A stretch of 12,241 nucleotides of DNA from Methanosarcina sp. GTDB taxonomy: Archaea; Halobacteriota; Methanosarcinia; Methanosarcinales; Methanosarcinaceae. How positions within the stretch are numbered: the stretch's first letter is position 1; each line of letters opens with the position of its first letter. Under the pieces are notes generated by a model. The model was not told where the DNA came from. It saw only the letters and a program-made list of their open reading frames with translations, and did not search any database. Position numbers and translations under genes: made by a program. This document shows positions 7,726 through 12,241 of the stretch, piece by piece. The DNA is taken from assembly GCA_017883485.1 (NCBI GenBank), contig JADGNM010000036.1:1-12241 (forward strand), given 5' to 3'.

Positions 7726-8325
7726 ATGAGACAGTTTTTCTCTGATACAGTGGCTGCAGATTCCATACCTCTTAAACTTGTTGTATATCTCGGTTTACTC
7801 ACTGCAGTTCTAATTCTTCTGGCTCAGGCCTGGCATGCGGCAGTCCCTGTTCTGGATGACGCCAAAATCAGCAACCAAGCAGAAGCCGCTTCCATGTCGA
7901 TCCTTTCAATCCAGGAAGGATATGCCCGTAATTCTGCTGACCGTTATAGTCCAGAGGGAAGCATGTGTACCCTTGACTTCTCACTTCCGGCTTCGGTCAG
8001 GTACATTAGCTTCGGTGTGGACCCTGATCCCGACTGTAATGGGCTGCTAAATGAATCTGAGTGGATACTTGAAAATAATACGATTATCTGCCAGTATAAA
8101 AAAGGAGTTAAAAAAAGAGTATTTCTTGAAGGAAAACCTGTTCATTTTGTAAAAGGTGGGCAAAACTCTGAAGGAATATGGATTCCCCTGACATATCCGA
8201 AAAATAATGAAACATGCTCAACGCTTGAAAAAACAGGAGTCGTAATCGAGTATCCGGTTTCGGGTGAGTTCATATTTGAAATGGTTGACATGAATGACGT
8301 AAGATATACCATGTCTCACTTCTGA
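7726..8325 (+). CDS. pilin-like single-pass membrane protein, function unknown
   Basis: The 199 aa product opens with a short polar leader (MRQFFSDTVAADS) and one hydrophobic helix at about residues 17-37, followed by a soluble, mostly beta domain. This layout matches archaeal type IV pilin or archaellin-like proteins and minor pseudopilins, although no canonical class III signal peptidase motif is evident. Four cysteines (C81, C104, C122, C164) in the external part could form two disulfides. The helix continues into ISNQAEAASMSILSIQEGY, as in pilin N-terminal stalks. The start at ATG 7726 is forced by an in-frame TAA at 7717. No ribosome site is seen, so the mRNA may be leaderless. The gene converges on the cyclase-family gene with a 35-base gap and no assembly ATPase or TadC gene is adjacent. 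Pilin-like is a tentative structural guess; presence of a real gene is well supported. Confidence 0.7.
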   Translation: MRQFFSDTVAADSIPLKLVVYLGLLTAVLILLAQAWHAAVPVLDDAKISNQAEAASMSILSIQEGYARNSADRYSPEGSMCTLDFSLPASVRYISFGVDPDPDCNGLLNESEWILENNTIICQYKKGVKKRVFLEGKPVHFVKGGQNSEGIWIPLTYPKNNETCSTLEKTGVVIEYPVSGEFIFEMVDMNDVRYTMSHF

Positions 8326-8360
8326 AATTAGTAAAAATAGACATGACCCAACTGTAAGGA

Positions 8361-9056
8361 TCAGGAGTAAGAAATCAATAAAGCTCTTGCAGGCGCGCCG
8401 TCACAACCATATATTTTAAGAGGCAAGCAGAGGAAGAAATAAATCCCTGAATCCACGGAACTGAGTTCAAGGCATTCAACTATATTTACGTTGCCCGAAA
8501 GGAGTATGTGGTGGGCAGGCAGGGTTTCGGAATGAAAACTATCTACGGAAAAGTTGTCTATTCCGATAGTCTTGAACTTTTTTTCGAGAATCCAGAACGC
8601 TGCACTTTCGTCAAGGTATAAGGGATCCAATTCCTCTTCTCTAAATCCCTCATTATGAGAGCTTGTATCGCCTTCACTTTTTTGTTTTCGAAAAGGACTT
8701 TCTGTTTTCAGGAGGAGAATTGAGATATTATCAGAAATCCCCGTGTTCTTCAAGGCTTTTTCAAGGATATCGGCGGTCAATGCGCTCTCCAGTGAAGAAA
8801 AATCAAGAACAAGTGCCATGCCCATCAAGCTTTCGAGTTCCAGTTTGTCGACAGGCAGGCCATTGTCCAGAACGTGAGATGGAGCATCAACATGAGTGCC
8901 GGTGTGACTTCCTAGAATTAACCTGGATACTGCACAGCCTTCCTTTTCAAGTGTACTAATCCTGTCAATAGCAGGTTCAGGATCTCCTGGAAAGACTCTA
9001 GTAAAAGGAGAAATCGGAGTCGTAATGTCTATGATTTTACCCTGAATCGGAATCAT
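8361..9056 (-). CDS. cyclase/kynurenine-formamidase-family metal hydrolase
   Basis: The product (231 aa from ATG 9056) belongs to the cyclase family that includes bacterial kynurenine formamidase KynB. The signature HTGTHVDAPSH gives metal ligands H51, H55, D57 and H61; H182 and E194 (in AHHILLSGNVNIVE) have the 12-residue spacing of the other KynB ligands, so the two-metal site looks complete. Opening IDITTPISPFTRVFPGDP and closing CDGAPARALL are also typical. Methanogens lack the kynurenine route, so the real substrate, perhaps a cyclic amide or ester, is unknown. Start choice: GAGGTG lies 12 bases before 9056, and the numbering agrees with KynB. The same frame extends to ATG 9092, which overlaps the ferredoxin stop as ATGA and implies coupling, and to ATG 9122. 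It is cotranscribed with the upstream ferredoxin. Family is sure, start and reaction are not. Confidence 0.9.
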   Translation of the reverse strand: MIPIQGKIIDITTPISPFTRVFPGDPEPAIDRISTLEKEGCAVSRLILGSHTGTHVDAPSHVLDNGLPVDKLELESLMGMALVLDFSSLESALTADILEKALKNTGISDNISILLLKTESPFRKQKSEGDTSSHNEGFREEELDPLYLDESAAFWILEKKFKTIGIDNFSVDSFHSETLPAHHILLSGNVNIVECLELSSVDSGIYFFLCLPLKIYGCDGAPARALLISYS

Positions 9057-9088
9057 TTCCAGATTAAACACCTCATTCGACAAGCACC

Positions 9089-9274
9089 TCATTCCATATA
9101 GATAATGGCCTTGTTCGTGCATTCATCGATACATTTCATGCAAAGAGTACATTTCATCTGGTCGATCTTTGAAAGCTCGTTTTCCTCGTAGATTGCACCC
9201 ACAGGACAGACATTTTTACATTTGCCGCACCTTTTGCAGCCGAAAACCACGACATATCCAGTCTCTTCTGACAT
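9089..9274 (-). CDS. 2[4Fe-4S] ferredoxin
   Basis: A 61-residue clostridial-type ferredoxin, a soluble low-potential electron carrier. Two classic cluster motifs are visible: C-x2-C-x2-C-x3-CP (GCKRCGKCKNVCPVGAIY) and C-x2-C-x2-C-x3-C (KCTLCMKCIDECTNKAIIY), exchanging cysteines to hold two cubane clusters. The second motif ends in CT rather than CP, a mild deviation. I use ATG 9274; a TTG at 9277 directly precedes it. A TATA-like element centred about 28 bases upstream suggests leaderless transcription. The cyclase-family gene follows immediately, with a possible 4-base overlap, and a radical SAM gene, whose enzymes need one-electron reduction, diverges 142 bases away. Donating electrons to that enzyme is an attractive inference but not shown. 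Confidence 0.93.
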   Translation of the reverse strand: MSEETGYVVVFGCKRCGKCKNVCPVGAIYEENELSKIDQMKCTLCMKCIDECTNKAIIYME

Positions 9275-9296
9275 CAAGGAACTTTTGATACCTCAT

Positions 9297-9309
9297 CATA
9301 TATTAGTTT
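9297..9309 (-). promoter_or_regulatory. TATA box for ferredoxin-cyclase operon
   Basis: On the minus strand the element reads AACTAATATATGA. Its centre is about 28 bases before ATG 9274, so the transcript likely begins at or next to the start codon. Confidence 0.5.
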
Positions 9310-9383
9310 TTATTAGTTTCTTGGAGAAATTCCATTTCATTAAAGTCTTTGATCCTGAGTATATCGAGACACAGAGACAAGCC

Positions 9384-9393
9384 TTATATATAA
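9384..9393 (+). promoter_or_regulatory. TATA box for radical SAM gene
   Basis: TTATATATAA, a perfect palindrome followed by an A-run, is centred about 29 bases before ATG 9417. This fixes the translation start and implies a leaderless mRNA. The longer reading frame opening at 9222 crosses this promoter and overlaps the ferredoxin gene, so it is not the real start. Confidence 0.65.
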
Positions 9394-9416
9394 AAAAAGA
9401 ATATGCAAATTCAGGT

Positions 9417-10514
9417 ATGGAAGAGTTCACTGAAGACGAGACTGGCTCTTTTTGCAGTTACCTTTCAGAAGGCTGCAGGCTCTGCCAGGAAGGGGCAAAA
9501 ATGGTACTTTTCGTAACAGGCCTTTGCCCTAAAAACTGCTTTTACTGCCCGCTTTCTGACGAAAGGCGCGGAAAAGATCTTATCTTTGCAAATGAAAGGC
9601 CTGTAGAAAACGATGAGGATTTACTGGAGGAAGCTGGGCTTATGGACGCTTTCGGGACAGGCATTACAGGCGGGGAGCCCCTACTGAAAATAGAAAGGGT
9701 CCTGCACTATATAAGATTGCTTAAATCCGCTTTCGGAACAGAACACCATATCCATCTGTACACTTCCCTGGCTCCTGATAGGCAGTTACTTGAAAAGCTC
9801 GCAGATGCAGGCCTTGATGAAATTCGTTTACATCCACCGCAGGAAAACTGGTGGAACCTGAAGCATAGTCCGTATGCAGATGCCCTGAAAAACGCAAAGA
9901 AGCTGGGAATCGAAGCTGGAATCGAAATTCCTGCTCTTGAAGGAGCTGAAAAAGTTGCGGTTTTTGCAGAAGAAATGGACGTTTTCCTTAACTTGAATGA
10001 ACTTGAGTTCTCGGATAATAATTCAGAAGCCCTTCTGAAAAGCGGCTTTTCCCTCGAGTCAGATATATCCAGCGCGGCTGCAGGCTCCTGCAAATATGCT
10101 GAAGCTGCCTTTTCTGCCTGCAAAAGAGCGCATTTTTGCTCTTCAACCTATAAAGATGCAGTACAACTTCGTAAAAGGTTTCAGCGGATAGCAAAGAACA
10201 CGGCAAGAAAGTTTGATGATATCACAGAAGATGGTACTCTTGTCTATGGGGTCATTGAATGCGGAGACCAAAAACTTGCAGAAAAAATCCTGCAGGATAT
10301 GGAGGTCCCTTCAGAATTGTTCGAAGTAAAAGAGGGAAGAATCGAAATAGCCTGGTGGGTACTTGAAGATATAAAGGAAGAAATTAAAGAAGAATTGGAA
10401 CCCTATGAGGCCAGGCTATCAGTAATTGAAAGATATCCGTTTGAAGGTGGGATGGTTGTCGAAACTATATATCTAAACAATGATAGATTACTAGAGGAAG
10501 ACGATCAACCATGA
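9417..10514 (+). CDS. radical SAM enzyme related to pyruvate-formate-lyase activase (COG2108-like)
   Basis: The 365 aa product carries the radical SAM signature C37-PKN-C41-FY-C44 (C-x3-C-x2-C), whose [4Fe-4S] cluster cleaves S-adenosylmethionine to a 5'-deoxyadenosyl radical. TGGEP at 84-88 is the SAM amino-group loop, and a TIM-barrel-like middle follows (IHLYTSLAP, GLDEIRLHPP, GIEAGIEIPAL). More cysteines lie outside the core: C13, C20 and C23 before it, then C225, C235 and C241, possibly binding a second cluster. The C-terminal 120 residues form an extra domain with EGRIEIAWWVLEDIKEEIKEEL. It resembles the uncharacterised archaeal group related to PFL-activating enzyme; the substrate is unknown. 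ATG 9417 is chosen from the TATA box 29 bases upstream. The last residues (IYLNNDRLLEEDDQP) are unlike the preceding EGGMVVE and run into the integrase start, so the C-terminus may have been altered by integration. Confidence 0.9.
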   Translation: MEEFTEDETGSFCSYLSEGCRLCQEGAKMVLFVTGLCPKNCFYCPLSDERRGKDLIFANERPVENDEDLLEEAGLMDAFGTGITGGEPLLKIERVLHYIRLLKSAFGTEHHIHLYTSLAPDRQLLEKLADAGLDEIRLHPPQENWWNLKHSPYADALKNAKKLGIEAGIEIPALEGAEKVAVFAEEMDVFLNLNELEFSDNNSEALLKSGFSLESDISSAAAGSCKYAEAAFSACKRAHFCSSTYKDAVQLRKRFQRIAKNTARKFDDITEDGTLVYGVIECGDQKLAEKILQDMEVPSELFEVKEGRIEIAWWVLEDIKEEIKEELEPYEARLSVIERYPFEGGMVVETIYLNNDRLLEEDDQP

Positions 10515-11935
10515 AATACAACGAATTAATTAAGGACGACTATATTCAGCAATGGATTCTTGACGCCGAAGTCTCCCCATCAACCGAAAAAGCCTACATA
10601 CATACTATGCAGTATTACACGGAATTTACTAAGAAGACGCCGGAAGAATTAATAAGAGAGGCTAAAAAAGAAATAAGAGACGGTCTTTCAATGGATGAGC
10701 GTAGGATAAGATTTTACCTAAATAATTTTAGAAAAGGTCTTCAAGACCAAAAACTAGCGCCTCTAACTGTAAGGAATCGTATGGTTGGCGTTCGGTCATT
10801 CTATTCTTCTTATTATATCGACCTTCCGAAACTAAAGAAAATCGGTAAGGCGCGTCCTACACAAGAAAATTCCTACCAGATTCCAACAAAAGAAGATATA
10901 AGGGTAGTTTTACAACACTGCGATCCGTTAGAGCGTGCCCTCGTGCTCGTCGGTTGCGCCAGCGGACTGTCAGCTATTGATATTATTAACCTTAAGATTA
11001 AGGACTTTAAAGATGGTCATGACCCAAAAACTGAAATTACTACCTTAAGCCTAGTAAGAAGGAAAACAGAAGTAAAATTTTATACTTTTCTTACTCCTGA
11101 AGCTTCACGAGCAGTGTGGGACTATATCGCATTCAGAGAAAGAAAACCTAAAGTTGCGCGACCGTATCGCCTGAGACAATTAGAGAAACAACGTGTTACT
11201 AGACCTGATGGTTACCTTTTCGTACAAAAGAACATACCCGAAGAATACTTAGATGTGTCCGAAGATGAGCTAAACGAGCGTTTACCTGAAAAAAGAAATC
11301 AGGCATGGCAGAAACGAGAAGATATTAGACAGGTAGACAAAAAAACATTTATGAATTTGTATAGAAACCTTGCGGAACGTGCCCAGAAAGCCGCACCTCA
11401 TGGATACTGGAGCCTTATAAGGTCACACAACATGAGAAAGTTTTTTAATACAGCGCTTGTGAATGCTGGTTGCAATAATATCTACGTTGAACTCTGGATG
11501 GGTCATACAATCGATAGTACTAGAGACGCGTATTACAGACCTGATCCGCAGGAGATCATTAAAATTTATCAGCAATATGTGCCATATCTAACGATTCAGA
11601 AAGAACTTGACATTTCAGAAAGTCCTGAATATCAGAAGATCAAAAATGAAAATCAAATACTTGCATCAGAAACCGCACGACACGTTATCGAGCGGAAGGA
11701 GTTGCAAGATCTAAGATCAGAACTAGAAAAAGCAACTCAAAAAATAATGGAAGCCGATGCCGAAATCCACTATATGCAAGAAGAAATGGATTTGCGCTCA
11801 GAAGCGAAATATCAACACAAATTAAAGGAAATTGATGAAAAAATGAAGGCACTTGATAGCATTCTAGATGAAGCAGGCAAAAAAATAAATGTCAAGGAAC
11901 TTAAGGAACGCACAAAGGATGAAATTGATTGGTAA
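10511..11935 (+). CDS. tyrosine recombinase (phage-type integrase) with C-terminal coiled coil
   Basis: A site-specific DNA recombinase of 474 aa. Residues about 10-105 form the SAM-like core-binding domain (TEKAYIHTMQYYTEFT...LTVRNRMVGVRSFYSSYY). The catalytic domain (about 125-360) shows K185 on a beta hairpin (RRKTEVKFYTF), H306-NM-R309 (box II), H332 in WMGHTIDST and the nucleophile Y341, nine residues later as in XerD and Cre. Box I reads GCASGLSAIDIINL: where XerD has the catalytic Arg of TGLR, this protein has S154. An unusual basic insertion of about 90 residues lies between 207 and 300. Residues about 373-457 are a heptad-like, charged coiled coil. The ATG overlaps the radical SAM TGA as ATGA; a weak GAGG lies 13 bases upstream and a possible TATA element near 10464-10472. 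It is probably the integrase of a mobile element or provirus extending rightwards. Family is sure; activity with the missing Arg is open. Confidence 0.92.
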   Translation: MKYNELIKDDYIQQWILDAEVSPSTEKAYIHTMQYYTEFTKKTPEELIREAKKEIRDGLSMDERRIRFYLNNFRKGLQDQKLAPLTVRNRMVGVRSFYSSYYIDLPKLKKIGKARPTQENSYQIPTKEDIRVVLQHCDPLERALVLVGCASGLSAIDIINLKIKDFKDGHDPKTEITTLSLVRRKTEVKFYTFLTPEASRAVWDYIAFRERKPKVARPYRLRQLEKQRVTRPDGYLFVQKNIPEEYLDVSEDELNERLPEKRNQAWQKREDIRQVDKKTFMNLYRNLAERAQKAAPHGYWSLIRSHNMRKFFNTALVNAGCNNIYVELWMGHTIDSTRDAYYRPDPQEIIKIYQQYVPYLTIQKELDISESPEYQKIKNENQILASETARHVIERKELQDLRSELEKATQKIMEADAEIHYMQEEMDLRSEAKYQHKLKEIDEKMKALDSILDEAGKKINVKELKERTKDEIDW

Positions 11936-11952
11936 CTACTTATCTATATTCC

Positions 11953-12005
11953 CTAATATATCCAACATAGACCTTAAAATATGGTTCGCATTGGCTAATA
12001 TATCC
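11953..12005 (+). repeat. 11-base direct repeat downstream of integrase
   Basis: CTAATATATCC occurs at 11953-11963 and again at 11995-12005, 42 bases apart (about four helical turns). Such spacing fits binding sites for a recombinase or regulator, but AT-rich sequence makes chance possible. Confidence 0.4.
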
Positions 12006-12100
12006 GTATATGTGAAAATATTCCATTAAATTAAACCAATCTATTTATATATCATTATTATTCTTCGGAAGAAATAAATAAATATAACTTCATCCTTCTT

Positions 12101-12236
12101 TTATTAGCAACGGGCTCGACCATTATAATCACAAAAGCTTGCTGTCAGTCGCCCGTTGCCGAATTCAGCCATGAAAAGATGATAACCTGGTATATATGCG
12201 GGCGGAACTACTCCGCCGCTCCTGCTTTTCTAATAA
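12101..12236. other. nested inverted repeats, candidate structured RNA or origin/att region
   Basis: A stem is formed by GCAACGGG plus CGAC (12107-12114, 12117-12120) with GTCG plus CCCGTTGC (12148-12159): twelve pairs with a 2-base bulge and a 27-base loop. A second hairpin is GGCGGA (12201-12206) with TCCGCC (12212-12217) around ACTAC, followed by CTTTTC. TTATTA (12101-12106) and TAATAA (12231-12236) could close both into a junction. The strand of any RNA cannot be settled from pairing alone, and the ending would fit a plus-strand transcript. Confidence 0.45.
12201..12229 (+). terminator. candidate GC-rich hairpin with short T-run
   Basis: The 6-pair GGCGGA/TCCGCC hairpin with a 5-base loop is followed about 9 bases later by TTTT. 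It could end the integrase transcript or an RNA from this region. The T-run is short for archaeal termination. Confidence 0.3.
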
Positions 12237-12241
12237 TAACC

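Larger units (their letters stand above)
11936..12241. other. AT-rich intergenic tail beside integrase
   Basis: No gene is visible to the window end. It holds an 11-base direct repeat, AT-rich DNA, then a GC-richer segment from about 12107 with strong inverted repeats. This is where an integrase-side element would carry arm sites, an excisionase promoter or an untranslated RNA. Confidence 0.5.

Noticed and set aside
6081..8397. 12-base inverted match CGCGCCTGCAAG (6081-6092) and its complement (8386-8397), as possible element ends
   Set aside because: A few 12-base matches are expected by chance in a window this size, and one copy lies in the conserved end of the cyclase gene.
9222..9416. 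N-terminal extension of the radical SAM protein
   Set aside because: It would overlap the ferredoxin gene antisense and contain the TATA box; the family-like sequence begins at 9417.
12100..12241. Possible tRNA gene or tRNA-embedded attachment site
   Set aside because: The stems do not form a cloverleaf, there is no TTCGA-type T-loop and no acceptor pairing of proper length.

Overview
The window looks like chromosomal DNA of a methanogenic archaeon, most likely a Methanosarcina. The signs are a fused Kae1-Bud32 KEOPS gene, archaeal TATA boxes about 25-30 bases before starts (several apparently leaderless), TTG starts, membrane-anchored Asn-rich beta-helix and lamin-tail surface proteins, and AT-rich intergenic DNA of 350-450 bases. 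The species assignment is an inference from gene style; no rRNA or tRNA is present to fix it.

Layout. (1) About 32-1860: a decayed tetratricopeptide-repeat (TPR) membrane protein gene broken by at least two frameshifts and two in-frame stops, with three 22-23 base direct repeats at its end. (2) 1928-4118: a tight two-gene operon for housekeeping quality control, the Kae1-Bud32 fusion for tRNA t6A37 synthesis and an XTP/dITP pyrophosphatase, overlapping by 8 bases. (3) 4119-8325: a sparse accessory stretch with a parallel beta-helix surface protein carrying an internal tandem duplication, a small secreted lamin-tail-domain protein whose best ribosome binding site points to an ATT start, a minus-strand gene with a ribbon-helix-helix-like N-terminus and an uncertain 5' end, and a pilin-like membrane protein. 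(4) 8361-10514: a metal-dependent cyclase/kynurenine-formamidase-family hydrolase behind a 2[4Fe-4S] ferredoxin on the minus strand, diverging from a plus-strand radical SAM enzyme. Both diverging promoters look leaderless. (5) 10511-12241: a tyrosine recombinase whose ATG overlaps the radical SAM stop codon as ATGA, followed by an AT-rich tail ending in strong inverted repeats. This probably marks the left end of an integrated element continuing past the window.

Most second-look value lies at the right end. The integrase lacks the usual first catalytic arginine, carries a long C-terminal coiled coil, appears welded onto the radical SAM gene, and is followed by a compact region of nested inverted repeats that could be an RNA, an attachment/arm region or an origin. 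The divergent ferredoxin/radical SAM/cyclase arrangement is a plausible uncharacterised redox module. I did not find a CRISPR array, tRNA, rRNA or intact insertion sequence.
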